From positions 21,651 through 85,650 of the forward strand of contig JAQGIF010000154.1 in NCBI GenBank assembly GCA_028291345.1: a stretch of DNA of 64,000 nt, written 5' to 3'. Below the pieces are notes generated by a model. That model had not been told where the DNA came from and made no database searches. It was given only the letters and a program-made list of their open reading frames with translations. Positions 35,699 through 45,945 of the stretch are shown here, piece after piece (within the stretch, counting starts at the first letter, position 1; the number at the start of each line of letters is the position of its first letter). The translations under genes were made by a program, and so were the position numbers. The DNA is from Rhodospirillales bacterium (GTDB taxonomy: Bacteria; Pseudomonadota; Alphaproteobacteria; BOG-932; Roseiterribacteraceae).

Positions 35699-36793
35699 AT
35701 GACATCGCATAAAATCTCCACATCATTCTTGCGCCTTGGCACCGTCTTCGCCGTGGGCGCGACGGCACTCGGCGGTTGTTCAACGGTGAAGAGCGTGTCG
35801 CCGTTCGGCAGCAGCGTGCCGTATGCGGCCAATGTTCAGCCCACCATAGCGCGGCCGACCGTAACGGAGATTCCGGCGTTCAAGCCGAAGCCGGAGGCAC
35901 CGCCCGCGCCAAAGCCGGAGGCTCCGCCCGCGCCGAAGCCGGTGGCATCCGGCGTCGCGAGTCCGCCGCCCGCACCGGCCACTCCTCCGGCCGCCGAGCC
36001 GTCTGCGCCGCCGCCGCCAAAATCGTCGGCCGCGCAAGTTCCGCCGCCCAAGGTCGCGGATGCCGAGCCGGCACCCGCCTCAACCGTGGCGCCACCCGCA
36101 AAACCGGCAACGCCTGAAAAAATTGCCGACGAGAGCGCTGCTCCCGCGAGAACGGGCGATTCGGAAGCCGGCCAAGGGCCGTCGCTTCCGGCTGACCACC
36201 GCAAGCTCAGCGAAGATGGCGCCTATCCCAATCTCGCTCAGGTGCCCGCGCGCCCGGTCAATCTGCCTTCCTTTGCCGAGGCCGCAGCACTTGAAAAGTC
36301 GCTGATCAGCAACCGGGAGAAGGCAAGGGACGCGGCTCCCGCAAGCCCCGATGCCCCATCCGTCGACAGCACGCCCGTGCCGGTGCCGCAAAGCAAGCCT
36401 CAGGCTCAACCTGCGATGACCAAGGCCGTTGCCGTTCCCGCCCGCGCCGAAGACCGTGCGCCGTGTCTGAACCGCAAGGCAGTCGATGGCCAACTAGCCG
36501 CGACGCTCCATTTCGATCCGGGCTCTGCGGCTCTGACCGCCGGCAATCTGGCGCTGCTCGCCGAAGCCATCCCGACGATGCGCGCGGCGAAAGGCACGAT
36601 CCGCATATTCGGGCATGGCGATGCCGATACCGCCGCCGCGGTTCCGCGATTCGATCTTGCGGCAGCCCGCGCCGCCGCCGTCGCGCAGGCCGTCGCCGGC
36701 TACGGAATTCCCGCACCGCGCATCGCGGTCGGCGTCGCTTGCGCAGATGCCGCGTTCGCGGGGGCATCCGTTCAGCTTTACGCCGAATCCTGA
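35699..36793 (+). CDS. proline-rich lipoprotein with OmpA-like C-terminal domain
   Basis: A 364-residue protein. The ATG at 35699 starts a lipoprotein signal (FAVGATALGGC, cysteine near residue 28). The frame is open back to 35303, but that part overlaps phaC on the other strand. Residues about 60-160 are a Pro/Ala-rich linker with the repeated unit KPEAPPAP, long enough to span the periplasm. The last 110 residues (LHFDPGSAALTAGNLALLAE, IRIFGHGDAD) resemble an OmpA peptidoglycan-binding domain. A role as a cell-wall tether is likely but unproven. Confidence 0.75.
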   Translation: MTSHKISTSFLRLGTVFAVGATALGGCSTVKSVSPFGSSVPYAANVQPTIARPTVTEIPAFKPKPEAPPAPKPEAPPAPKPVASGVASPPPAPATPPAAEPSAPPPPKSSAAQVPPPKVADAEPAPASTVAPPAKPATPEKIADESAAPARTGDSEAGQGPSLPADHRKLSEDGAYPNLAQVPARPVNLPSFAEAAALEKSLISNREKARDAAPASPDAPSVDSTPVPVPQSKPQAQPAMTKAVAVPARAEDRAPCLNRKAVDGQLAATLHFDPGSAALTAGNLALLAEAIPTMRAAKGTIRIFGHGDADTAAAVPRFDLAAARAAAVAQAVAGYGIPAPRIAVGVACADAAFAGASVQLYAES

Positions 36794-36797
36794 GACC

Positions 36798-38087
36798 GTG
36801 TCGGCTCTTAGGATCGGGATAGCCGGACTTGGGACGGTTGGTTCGGGCGTGCTGCGGCTGCTGGATCGGCAACGCGACCTGTTGAGCGACAGAGCCGGTA
36901 GGGCGATCGAAATTGTTGCGCTTTCGGCGCGCAGCCGGGACAAGCAGCGCGACGTCGATCTGTCATCCTTCAAATGGTACGACGATCCGGTTTCGCTGGC
37001 GGAAGATTCAAGTATCGACGTCGTCGTCGAACTGATCGGCGGCGATGAAGCCCCGGCGAGAGAACTGGTCGAGGCCGCTCTTTCCAGTGGGAAATCCGTA
37101 GTCACGGCCAATAAGGCGCTACTGGCCCGACACGGCGTCGCGCTGGCGCGGTTGGCCGAGGCGAATCAGGTGTCGCTGGCCTATGAAGCCTCAGTCTGCG
37201 GCGGCATTCCGATCGTCAAAGGGCTGCGCGAAGGGTTGGCGGCCAATCGGATCAGCGAACTGCACGGCATTCTAAACGGCACCTGTAACTACATCCTCAG
37301 CCAAATGCGCGATACCGGACGTGGTTTCGACGAGGTGCTGGCCGAGGCGCAGGCGCTGGGCTATGCGGAAGCCGACCCGAGCTTCGATATCGACGGAATC
37401 GATACGGCGCATAAACTCGCGATCCTGACCGCGCTGACATTCGGCACCGAAGTTGATTTGGCATCCGTGCATATCGAGGGGATCCGTCATATCGGAGCGC
37501 TCGATATCAATTATGCCGACGAACTCGGCTATGCGATCAAGCTGCTGGGTGTCGCACGCCGTGCCGAGGACGGGATTGAGCAAAGGGTTCACCCCTGCAT
37601 GGTGCCAAAACATGCGGCCATCGCTGCGGCTGAGGGTGTTTATAATGCGATCGTCGTCCAGGGAGATTTCGTCGATAAGGTGAACTTCGTCGGACGCGGT
37701 GCGGGCAGCGGCCCGACAGCCTCGGCGGTGGTCGCCGATCTGATCGATATCGCGCGTGGTATCCGGCTCCCCACCTTCGGCGTTCCGGCCGATAAGCTCG
37801 TCAAAGCGGTGCCGCGCCCGATTGAGAACAGGACTGGCGCTTATTATCTGCGTCTGATGGTGGTCGACCGGCCGGGTGTCATCGCCGATGTCGCGGCGGT
37901 CTTGCGTGATCATCAGGTTTCACTCGAATCGGTGTTGCAGCGCTTGCGGGCGCCGGGCGATAATGTTCCCGTGGTGTTGACAACGCACGAAACAAGCGAA
38001 GCGCGCATGACCGCCGCGGTGGCCCAGATAGGAGCCTTGGAAGTGGTGGTCGAATCGCCGCGTGTGATCCGAATTGAACAATTTTAG
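36798..38087 (+). CDS. hom: homoserine dehydrogenase
   Basis: A 429-residue enzyme making homoserine for threonine and methionine. It has the NAD(P) motif RIGIAGLGTVGSGVLRLL, the conserved VVTANKALLARHG, the catalytic region LNGTCNYILSQM and EADPSFDIDGIDTAHKLAIL, and a C-terminal ACT domain (YYLRLMVVDRPGVIADVAAV) for threonine feedback. The GTG at 36798 begins the conserved sequence. An upstream open frame overlaps the lipoprotein gene and is rejected. Confidence 0.95.
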   Translation: MSALRIGIAGLGTVGSGVLRLLDRQRDLLSDRAGRAIEIVALSARSRDKQRDVDLSSFKWYDDPVSLAEDSSIDVVVELIGGDEAPARELVEAALSSGKSVVTANKALLARHGVALARLAEANQVSLAYEASVCGGIPIVKGLREGLAANRISELHGILNGTCNYILSQMRDTGRGFDEVLAEAQALGYAEADPSFDIDGIDTAHKLAILTALTFGTEVDLASVHIEGIRHIGALDINYADELGYAIKLLGVARRAEDGIEQRVHPCMVPKHAAIAAAEGVYNAIVVQGDFVDKVNFVGRGAGSGPTASAVVADLIDIARGIRLPTFGVPADKLVKAVPRPIENRTGAYYLRLMVVDRPGVIADVAAVLRDHQVSLESVLQRLRAPGDNVPVVLTTHETSEARMTAAVAQIGALEVVVESPRVIRIEQF

Positions 38088-38149
38088 TGTGTGGCGAGGC
38101 AGGTTGCCGGCCGGAACATACAATGGCTTCGATGATTAAGGGGATTTGA

Positions 38150-39148
38150 ATGACCAGTGACAAGCGCGTGATGGATCGCAATCTGGCGCTCGAGGCCGTG
38201 CGGGTGACCGAGGCGGCAGCGCTGGCCGCGTCAATGCTGATGGGCCGTGGCGACGAGAAGGCCGCCGATCAGGCGGCGGTCGACGCCATGCGCGAGGCGC
38301 TGAACAGCTTGTCGATCGACGGCACGGTCGTGATCGGGGAGGGCGAGCGTGATGAGGCGCCGATGCTCTATATCGGTGAAAAAGTCGGGCTGGGTGTTGG
38401 CCCCGCCATCGATAACGCGCTCGACCCCCTTGAAGGCACGACCATCACCGCCGTCGGGGGACCCAACGCGCTCGCAGTCGTCGCGATGGCCGAATCCGGC
38501 GGCTTTTTGAACGCGCCTGACGTCTACATGGACAAGATTGCGACCGGTCCCGGCCTTCCTGAGGGCGTCATCGATCTCGACAACACGCCGCTACGGAACT
38601 TGACCTCGTTGGCCAAGGCTAAAAATGCCGACATATCCGACCTGGTCGTATGCATCCTCGACCGTCCGCGCCATGCCGAGCTGATCGCCAAGGTCCGCGA
38701 AGCTGGTGCGCGGATCATGCTGATATCCGATGGTGACGTCAGCGGTGTGATCGCGACCGCCCAGCCCGATGCCGGCATCGATCTCTATATCGGTTCGGGC
38801 GGGGCGCCAGAAGGTGTGCTGGCCGCGGCCGCCCTGCGCTGCATCGGCGGCCAGATGCAGGCCCGCCTGCTGTTCCGCAACGACGACGAGCGTGCCCGCG
38901 CGGCCCGCTGGAACGTCACTGATCTGAACCGCAAATACGCGCTGGAGGATCTTGCCAGCGGCGACGTCATGTTCGCGGCCACAGGCGTCACCAATGGCTC
39001 GATGCTTAAGGGCGTGCGGCGCTTCCCCGGGGGTGCATACACGCACTCGGTCATCATGCGGTCGAAATCGGGCACTGTCCGCTTCGTCGAGGCCCATCAC
39101 AATTTCGGTCGTAAGGTCGTGCCCCGGGGCTTCAAGACGAATTCGTGA
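38150..39148 (+). CDS. glpX: class II fructose-1,6-bisphosphatase
   Basis: A 332-residue GlpX-type phosphatase of gluconeogenesis. Family blocks are NLALEAVRVTEAAALAAS, VVIGEGERDEAPMLYIGE, the metal site NALDPLEGTTI and GSGGAPEGVLAAAALRCIGG. The order hom-glpX-recJ is common in alphaproteobacteria. The recJ start overlaps its stop (GTGA). Confidence 0.96.
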   Translation: MTSDKRVMDRNLALEAVRVTEAAALAASMLMGRGDEKAADQAAVDAMREALNSLSIDGTVVIGEGERDEAPMLYIGEKVGLGVGPAIDNALDPLEGTTITAVGGPNALAVVAMAESGGFLNAPDVYMDKIATGPGLPEGVIDLDNTPLRNLTSLAKAKNADISDLVVCILDRPRHAELIAKVREAGARIMLISDGDVSGVIATAQPDAGIDLYIGSGGAPEGVLAAAALRCIGGQMQARLLFRNDDERARAARWNVTDLNRKYALEDLASGDVMFAATGVTNGSMLKGVRRFPGGAYTHSVIMRSKSGTVRFVEAHHNFGRKVVPRGFKTNS

Positions 39149-40944
39149 CGGCCTCACCAGCCCTCTCGGCGAACAGCGCGCCACCGGTCGATTGGCTTGG
39201 TGGCCGCCTTTCGGTCACGGGCCGGCGCTGGCTTGCCCAGCCCTGCGACGAGCGCATGGCGCTGGCTGTCGCGCAGAGCCACAACCTTCCCGAACTCGCA
39301 GCCCGCATCCTGGTCGGGCGGGGTATCAATCTCGATACGGTCGAGGCCCATATGGCCCCGACCTTGCGTGGGTTCCTGCCTGACCCGTCGGCACTGCTGG
39401 ATATGGATCGAGCGGCGGAACGAATCGCCCAGGCTGTGATGACTGGCGAACGCATCGCCCTGTTCGCGGATTACGATGTCGATGGCGCAACGTCATCAGC
39501 GTTGCTGCTGCGCTTCCTGCGGGCGATCGGCAGCGATGCGCTGCTCTATGTTCCCGACCGCATTCTGGAAGGGTACGGCCCCAACGCCGCCGCTTTCCGC
39601 ATATTGGCTGGACAGGGGGCCAAGCTCGTCATCACGCTCGATTGCGGAATCACGGCGCATGAACCGCTTCTGGCCGCCCGGGATGCCGGGCTGGAGGTGA
39701 TCGTGATCGATCACCACACGGCCGATATCCAACTGCCCGAGGCGCTTGCCGTCATCAACCCGAATCGGCTCGACGAATCGCGCACGCTGGGCCATCTGGC
39801 CGCCGTGGGTGTCACGTTCCTCAGCCTGGTCGCCGTTAATAGAACTTTGCGGGCGGCGGGCTGGTATGCGTCCCGTTCCGAACCCGATTTGCGCCAATGG
39901 CTGGATTTGGTTGCACTCGGCACCGTCGCGGACGTGGTTCCGCTGACCGGGCTCAACCGCGCCTTTGTGACTCAGGGCATCAAGGTGATGGCGCAACGAC
40001 GCAATGTGGGGCTGGCGGCACTGGCCGATGTCGCGAAGATCAGCGAAAGCCCAAGCTCCTATCATCTGGGCTTCGTCTTCGGCCCGCGCGTCAATGCCGG
40101 CGGCCGGGTGGGCAAGGCCAATTGCGGCGCGCGCCTGCTGTCCACTGACGACCAAGCCGAGGCGGTACAGCTCGCGGCGCTGCTGGACGGACACAATGCC
40201 GAGCGCAAGGCGATCGAGGTGGCGACCCTGGAGGCCGCACTGGCGCAGGTGGAAACCAGCGGGCAAGCGAACTCGGCGAGAATCATCGTGGTCGCCGGGG
40301 AGGGCTGGCACCCCGGCGTCATCGGTATCGTCGCATCGCGCCTGATGGACCGCTATCATCGGCCGGCATGTGTGATCGGTATCACCGACGGAATTGGCAA
40401 GGGTTCGGGGCGCTCCATTCCGGGCATCGATCTCGGGTCCGCCGTGATCGCGGCAAAAGCCGCCGGCCTGCTCAGCGCCGGTGGCGGCCATCCGATGGCG
40501 GCGGGTTTCACCATCACTGCAAGCCGCGTGAAAATCTTTGCGGCCTTCCTGGAGGCAAGAATCGCCGACGGCAGCGCGCGCGCCGATCCGATTCTTGCGA
40601 TCGACGGCGGTCTGTCCTGCGGCGGTGCGACTGTCGGGTTGGCGGAAACGATCGAACGTCTGGGGCCGTTCGGCTCCGGGAATCACGAGCCGCGTTTCGC
40701 ACTGACCGGCGCACGCATCGTAAAGGCCGATTTGGTCGGCACCAGCCATGTCCGCTGCATCGTGTCCGACAGCAGCGGCGCGCGGGTGAAAGCCATCGCC
40801 TTTCGCGCCGCGGAATCGCCGTTGGGCCTCACCCTGCTGAAATCCGGCGGCATGCCGGTCTCACTCGCCGGTAAGGTCAAGCTAGACCGCTGGAATGGCG
40901 AAATCCGGGTGCAGTTTCAGATAGACGACGCCGCTACATCATAA
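39145..40944 (+). CDS. recJ: single-stranded-DNA-specific exonuclease RecJ
   Basis: A 599-residue 5'-3' exonuclease used in recombination and repair. The DHH motifs are [26 protein letters not shown] and [10 protein letters not shown], with GTVADVVPL following. The DHHA1 domain carries [13 protein letters not shown] and [13 protein letters not shown], and a C-terminal OB fold ends the protein. The start is a GTG overlapping the glpX stop. Confidence 0.95.
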   Translation: MTASPALSANSAPPVDWLGGRLSVTGRRWLAQPCDERMALAVAQSHNLPELAARILVGRGINLDTVEAHMAPTLRGFLPDPSALLDMDRAAERIAQAVMTGERIALFADYDVDGATSSALLLRFLRAIGSDALLYVPDRILEGYGPNAAAFRILAGQGAKLVITLDCGITAHEPLLAARDAGLEVIVIDHHTADIQLPEALAVINPNRLDESRTLGHLAAVGVTFLSLVAVNRTLRAAGWYASRSEPDLRQWLDLVALGTVADVVPLTGLNRAFVTQGIKVMAQRRNVGLAALADVAKISESPSSYHLGFVFGPRVNAGGRVGKANCGARLLSTDDQAEAVQLAALLDGHNAERKAIEVATLEAALAQVETSGQANSARIIVVAGEGWHPGVIGIVASRLMDRYHRPACVIGITDGIGKGSGRSIPGIDLGSAVIAAKAAGLLSAGGGHPMAAGFTITASRVKIFAAFLEARIADGSARADPILAIDGGLSCGGATVGLAETIERLGPFGSGNHEPRFALTGARIVKADLVGTSHVRCIVSDSSGARVKAIAFRAAESPLGLTLLKSGGMPVSLAGKVKLDRWNGEIRVQFQIDDAATS

Positions 40945-40969
40945 TCTCGAGTATGGAGACCGGACGGAG

Positions 40970-42604
40970 ATGAACCTGCTTCCGATCGATGAGGTTGCCG
41001 CCAAGGCAGGAATTCCAGGGGGTGCGCTTTATCATTACGGCCCGTACAAGGCGAAGCTGTCACGGGATTATACTGACTCCCTGCCGCCCGCGGGCCAGGG
41101 CAAGCTGATCCTGGTCACGGCGATCAGCCCGACGCCGGCAGGCGAAGGCAAGACGACCACCACCATCGGGCTGGGCGATGGATTAACGCGGATTGGCAAG
41201 CAGACCCTGATCTGCCTGCGCGAGCCGTCCATGGGACCATGCTTCGGGATGAAGGGTGGGGCGACAGGCGGCGGAAAGGCGCAGGTCGCGCCCTCGGATG
41301 AGATCAACCTGCATTTCACCGGCGATTTTCATGCCATTACCGCCGCGAACAATCTGCTGGCGGCAATGATCGACAACCACGTCTATTGGGGCAACGATCT
41401 GGGGCTCGATCCCGACAAAGTCACGTGGCGTCGCGCGATGGACATGAACGACCGCGCGCTGCGGCACCTGACCGTGGATATCACCGGCAAAGGCCTGATC
41501 CGGCGGGACAGCTTCGACATCACCGTCGCGTCCGAGGTCATGGCAAGTTTTTGCCTGGCTCGCTCGCTCAAGGACCTGGAAGAGCGATTAAGCCGCGTTA
41601 TCGTAGGACGCGACCGCGACGATAAGATTGTGACGGCGAAGGCGTTAAAAGCGGCGCCGGCGATGGTGGCGCTGCTGCGCGATGCATTCCAGCCAAATCT
41701 GGTACAGACTTTGGAACATACGCCGGCGCTGGTTCATGGCGGGCCTTTCGCCAATATCGCACATGGCTGCAACACGCTGACCGCGACCGAGACGGCGCTG
41801 CGCCTTGCCGATTACGTGGTGACCGAAGCCGGGTTCGGCGCGGATCTGGGTGCGGAGAAATTCTTCGACATTAAATGCCGCCTCGGCGGACTGAAGCCGG
41901 CGGTTTCTGTCGTTGTCGCTACGGTGCGTGCGCTCAAGATGCATGGCGGCGTGGCGAAGACCGACCTGGCAGAGCAGAATATTGAGGCAGTGCATTCCGG
42001 TCTCTGCAACCTACGGCGGCATGTCGAGAACATGCAGAAATTCGGTGTGCCGGCGGTCGTCGCGATCAATCATTTCACCAGCGACACGCAGGCGGAAATC
42101 GATGTGATCAAGGAAGAGTGCGCGGCGCTGGGCGTCAAGGCGCATCTCTGCACGCACTGGGAGCATGGAGGGAAAGGGACCGAAAGCCTGGCCCACGATG
42201 TGGCGGCGTTGGCCGATGCGGGAGAGGCGCATTTCAAGCCGATTTATCCCGATTCAATGCCCATCGCGGACAAGATCAGGACGGTTGCGCGCGAAATCTA
42301 CCGGGCAAAGGAGGTTGACCTTTCGGACATCGCCTTGGGCAAGCTAGCGCAATATGAAGAAGCCGGTTTCGGCGCCGTGCCAGTCTGTATGGCGAAGACA
42401 CAATATAGCTTTTCCGCCGACCCCAATCTCCGCGGCGCGCCGGTTGACTTTACGTTACCGGTGCCGGACGTGCGGCTATCCGCCGGTGCGGGATTCGTCG
42501 TCGCCCTTTGCGGCGAGATCATGACGATGCCGGGGCTGCCGCGGATTCCAGCTGCGGAACGGATATTCGTCGACGAGCATGGGCTTATCCAGGGGCTGTT
42601 TTAA
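40970..42604 (+). CDS. fhs: formate--tetrahydrofolate ligase
   Basis: A 544-residue ATP-dependent enzyme that charges formate onto tetrahydrofolate. It has the P-loop [18 protein letters not shown], the block [19 protein letters not shown], the region [16 protein letters not shown] and the late [20 protein letters not shown]. It is slightly shorter than the usual 557 residues, with no motif lost that I can see. It is a single gene between recJ and proS. Confidence 0.96.
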   Translation: MNLLPIDEVAAKAGIPGGALYHYGPYKAKLSRDYTDSLPPAGQGKLILVTAISPTPAGEGKTTTTIGLGDGLTRIGKQTLICLREPSMGPCFGMKGGATGGGKAQVAPSDEINLHFTGDFHAITAANNLLAAMIDNHVYWGNDLGLDPDKVTWRRAMDMNDRALRHLTVDITGKGLIRRDSFDITVASEVMASFCLARSLKDLEERLSRVIVGRDRDDKIVTAKALKAAPAMVALLRDAFQPNLVQTLEHTPALVHGGPFANIAHGCNTLTATETALRLADYVVTEAGFGADLGAEKFFDIKCRLGGLKPAVSVVVATVRALKMHGGVAKTDLAEQNIEAVHSGLCNLRRHVENMQKFGVPAVVAINHFTSDTQAEIDVIKEECAALGVKAHLCTHWEHGGKGTESLAHDVAALADAGEAHFKPIYPDSMPIADKIRTVAREIYRAKEVDLSDIALGKLAQYEEAGFGAVPVCMAKTQYSFSADPNLRGAPVDFTLPVPDVRLSAGAGFVVALCGEIMTMPGLPRIPAAERIFVDEHGLIQGLF

Positions 42605-42648
42605 AGCCCCAATGGACAGCCCGCGCGCGAATCCGTACAACCGCGCCC

Positions 42649-43992
42649 ATGCGCCTATCCAAATATTTCCTTCCGACTCTCAAAGAAAATCCCGCTGAAG
42701 CACAGATCGTCTCGCACCGGCTGATGCTGCGTGCGGGCATGATCCGGCAGGAGGCCGCCGGTATCTATGCCTGGCTCCCGCTGGGCAAACGCGTTCTGGC
42801 CAAGATCGAAAAGATCGTGCGGGAGGAGATGGACCGCGCTGGCGCCATCGAAATCCTGATGCCGACCTTGCAACCGGCCGATCTATGGAAGGAAACCGGT
42901 CGCTACGACGCCTACGGTCCGGAGATGCTGCGCATCACCGACCGGCATGAGCGCGAGTTGATCTATGGCCCGACCAATGAGGATATGGTGACGGAGATTT
43001 TCCGCGCCGGTGTGAAGTCTTACAAGGCTCTGCCGATCAATCTCTATCACATCCAGTGGAAGTTCCGGGACGAGGTTCGCCCCCGTTTCGGGCTGATGCG
43101 CGGTCGCGAATTCCTGATGAAGGATGCCTATTCCTTCGATATCGATAAGGACGCGGCCCGCCGCTCCTATAACCGCATGTATGTCTCGTACCTGCGCGCC
43201 TTTTCGCGGATGGGCCTGAAGACCATTCCGATGCGCGCCGAAACGGGTCCGATCGGCGGCGATCTTTCGCATGAATTCATCGTGCTGGCCGATACGGGGG
43301 AGAGCGGCGTGTTCTGCCACAAGGATCTGCTGGATATGCCGATCCCAGCCGCCGATATCGACTATGAAAGCGATCTGGAGCCGATCGTGCGCCAGCGCAC
43401 CAATCTCTATGCCGCAACCGAGGACGTCCACGACGCGGTGCGGTTCGAGCAGGAGGTGCCGGAAGATAAGCGCCTGTCGGCGCGCGGCATCGAGGTCGGG
43501 CAAATATTCTATTTCGGCACGAAATATTCGGTACCCATGAACGCGGTCGTGACCGGACCCGACGGTAAGGACGTGCCGGTCGAAGGCGGGTCGTACGGTA
43601 TCGGAATATCGCGCCTGGTGGGTGCGATCATCGAGGCTAGCCATGACGATGCCGGGATCATCTGGCCGGATAGCGTCGCGCCGTTCGATGTCGGGCTGAT
43701 CAATCTGAAAAGCGGCGACGCGATGGTCGACGCCGCCGCCGCGGATATCTACGCCAAGCTGACTGGTGCCGGAGTCGATGTTCTGTATGACGACCGCGAC
43801 GAGCGGCCGGGCGGGAAGTTCGCCGCCATGGATCTGATCGGCCTGCCCTGGCAGGTCATCGTCGGTCCACGCGGACTGGCCAATGGCGTTGTCGAACTCA
43901 AACGGCGCGCGACAGGCGAGCGGACGGAACTGCCGATCGCCGACGCCGTCGAGCGTTTGGCCGCGGCCTCGCGTTCGGCCGGTATGGTCTGA
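42649..43992 (+). CDS. proS: prolyl-tRNA synthetase, short form
   Basis: A 447-residue class II synthetase. The conserved sequence begins [20 protein letters not shown]. The start at 42649 is chosen over 42508, which lies in fhs. Motif 1 ([18 protein letters not shown]), motif 2 ([27 protein letters not shown]) written in two blocks, and motif 3 ([14 protein letters not shown]) are present. The editing insertion of about 180 residues found in E. coli ProRS is absent, the alphaproteobacterial and mitochondrial form. Confidence 0.96.
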   Translation: MRLSKYFLPTLKENPAEAQIVSHRLMLRAGMIRQEAAGIYAWLPLGKRVLAKIEKIVREEMDRAGAIEILMPTLQPADLWKETGRYDAYGPEMLRITDRHERELIYGPTNEDMVTEIFRAGVKSYKALPINLYHIQWKFRDEVRPRFGLMRGREFLMKDAYSFDIDKDAARRSYNRMYVSYLRAFSRMGLKTIPMRAETGPIGGDLSHEFIVLADTGESGVFCHKDLLDMPIPAADIDYESDLEPIVRQRTNLYAATEDVHDAVRFEQEVPEDKRLSARGIEVGQIFYFGTKYSVPMNAVVTGPDGKDVPVEGGSYGIGISRLVGAIIEASHDDAGIIWPDSVAPFDVGLINLKSGDAMVDAAAADIYAKLTGAGVDVLYDDRDERPGGKFAAMDLIGLPWQVIVGPRGLANGVVELKRRATGERTELPIADAVERLAAASRSAGMV

Positions 43993-43995
43993 GAC

Positions 43996-45240
43996 ATGAT
44001 TTTCGGTGCGTTCGAGCGTTTGCTGGCCGGGCGTTATCTGCGTGCACGGCGACAGGAAGGTTTCGTCTCGGTCATCGCGACATTTTCGCTCTTGGGAATG
44101 ACCTTGGGCGTCGGCACACTGATCGTCGTTATGTCGGTGATGGGCGGGTTTCGGACCGAATTCGTCAGCAAGATATTGGGCCTAAATCCCCACATCATGG
44201 TCTCGACCAACGGCCCGATTCAAGATTACAGCGCTCTCAGCGCGAAGATACGGTCCGTCCCAGGCGTGATCGAGGCAATGCCGATCGTCGAGGGGCAGGC
44301 GTTGCTCACCTTGAATGGCTACGCCACTGGCATGCTGGTTCGTGGCCTGACGCCCGAGGATTTCCGCGCCAAGGCCGCTTTCGCCGGACATATCGTTGCC
44401 GGTAAGGTCGAGGACTTTGGAGAAGACCGGGTCGCAATCGGCCTCGAGATGGCGGCGCGTCTGCGCCTCACGGTGGGCGATCAGATTGTCCTGTTGAGCC
44501 CGAAGCTGACCAGCACGCCCTTCGGCACCATGCCGCGCAAGGGCACCTTCACGGTCGGGCTTATTTTCAATCCGGGACTGTCGCAGTTCAGCAGCGGCCT
44601 GATGCTGATGCCGCTGGAGGCGGCACAGGGCTTTTTCCAGACCGGCGACGGCGTGACCGAGATCGACGTGAATATCGCTGATCCGGAGAACAGTGTTGGC
44701 GCGGCGCATAAGGCCATTGCACAGATTGTCGGTTCCAACTTCAGAGTGATCGACTGGCAACAGTCCAACCTGCTCTATCTGAATACGCTGGATACCGAAA
44801 AAAGTACGATGTTTCTGATCCTCACGTTGATCATCCTGGTGGCGGCGTTCAACATCATTTCCAGCCTGATCATGCTGGTAAAGGATAAAAACGCGGATAT
44901 CGCCATCCTGCGCACGATGGGCGCGACGCGTGGGATGATCATGCGGATATTCTTCTTGGCCGGAGCTTCGATCGGCGTGATCGGGTCTACAAGCGGCGTC
45001 GTGCTATCGGTCCTGTTCGTCCGCTACATCGAAACCGTCCGCCATTGGCTCCAGGACCTCACCGGCCGCGATCTGTTCCCGTCGGAGTTGTATCTGTTCT
45101 CGCAAATCCCGGCCAAACTAGATTGGGTGCAGATTTTCTATGTTGTCGTCATGGCGCTGGCACTGAGCTTCTTCTTCAGCATCATCCCGGCCTGGCGGGC
45201 CTCGCGTGTCGATCCCGTCGAGGCGCTTCGCTATGAATGA
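43996..45240 (+). CDS. lolC: lipoprotein-releasing ABC transporter permease LolC/E
   Basis: A 414-residue inner-membrane permease. A cytoplasmic start ([20 protein letters not shown]) leads to the first membrane helix, then a large periplasmic domain (about 50-265) and three more helices in the FtsX-like domain, with [20 protein letters not shown] before the second helix. It releases outer-membrane lipoproteins to LolA. A single lolC/E copy suggests a LolF-like homodimer. It starts four bases after proS. Confidence 0.94.
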   Translation: MIFGAFERLLAGRYLRARRQEGFVSVIATFSLLGMTLGVGTLIVVMSVMGGFRTEFVSKILGLNPHIMVSTNGPIQDYSALSAKIRSVPGVIEAMPIVEGQALLTLNGYATGMLVRGLTPEDFRAKAAFAGHIVAGKVEDFGEDRVAIGLEMAARLRLTVGDQIVLLSPKLTSTPFGTMPRKGTFTVGLIFNPGLSQFSSGLMLMPLEAAQGFFQTGDGVTEIDVNIADPENSVGAAHKAIAQIVGSNFRVIDWQQSNLLYLNTLDTEKSTMFLILTLIILVAAFNIISSLIMLVKDKNADIAILRTMGATRGMIMRIFFLAGASIGVIGSTSGVVLSVLFVRYIETVRHWLQDLTGRDLFPSELYLFSQIPAKLDWVQIFYVVVMALALSFFFSIIPAWRASRVDPVEALRYE

Positions 45241-45919
45241 CGGTCCAACCGCCCTTCGTCTGATCAAGGTCACCCGGGTCTTCGATCAAAGCGGCGAGAC
45301 GCTCGAAATATTGCGCGGAGCCGATTGCGCCGTTAGCGCCGGTGAACTGGTCGCACTGGTCGGCCCGTCGGGCGCCGGCAAATCGACATTGCTGCATATC
45401 GCCGGCCTGCTCGAGCGGCCGACCAGCGGCAGCGTTGAGATTGCAGGTCTCGAGGTCGGTGACCTGAATGACAGCGGGCGGACGTCGCTGCGCCGCAAGA
45501 CGATCGGCTTTGTTTATCAATTCCATCGCTTGCTGCCCGAATTCAACGCGCTGGAAAATATCGTAGTGCCCCAGATGATCGCCGGTGTGTCGCGCAAGGC
45601 GGCAGGGGAGCGGGCGCAGGCTCTGCTCGAGCGCGTGGGCTTGGGCGCACGGGCCACACACCGCCCCGGCAAGCTATCGGGCGGAGAGCAGCAGCGGGTT
45701 GCCATAGCCCGCGCCTTGGCCAACGCGCCGGCTCTCCTGCTGGCCGACGAGCCGACAGGAAATCTCGATCCCAAAACGGCCGAGGGGGTGTTTGCGGTCT
45801 TGCGCGAACTGATCGCCGAGACGAAATTGGGGGCGTTGATTGCGACTCATAATCTGGATCTCGCCCGCCGCATGGATCGGGTTATCGAGCTCAAGGATGG
45901 GTTACTGATCGACGGATAA
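45233..45919 (+). CDS. lolD: lipoprotein-releasing ABC transporter ATPase LolD
   Basis: A 228-residue ATPase that powers LolC. Walker A is [20 protein letters not shown], the signature [17 protein letters not shown], Walker [13 protein letters not shown] and the switch His IATHNLDLA. The ATG at 45233 overlaps the end of lolC by eight bases. The longer frame from 45206 lies in lolC. Confidence 0.96.
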   Translation: MNDGPTALRLIKVTRVFDQSGETLEILRGADCAVSAGELVALVGPSGAGKSTLLHIAGLLERPTSGSVEIAGLEVGDLNDSGRTSLRRKTIGFVYQFHRLLPEFNALENIVVPQMIAGVSRKAAGERAQALLERVGLGARATHRPGKLSGGEQQRVAIARALANAPALLLADEPTGNLDPKTAEGVFAVLRELIAETKLGALIATHNLDLARRMDRVIELKDGLLIDG

Positions 45920-45945
45920 TTGCGCTCCGCGCAGAGGACCATTGA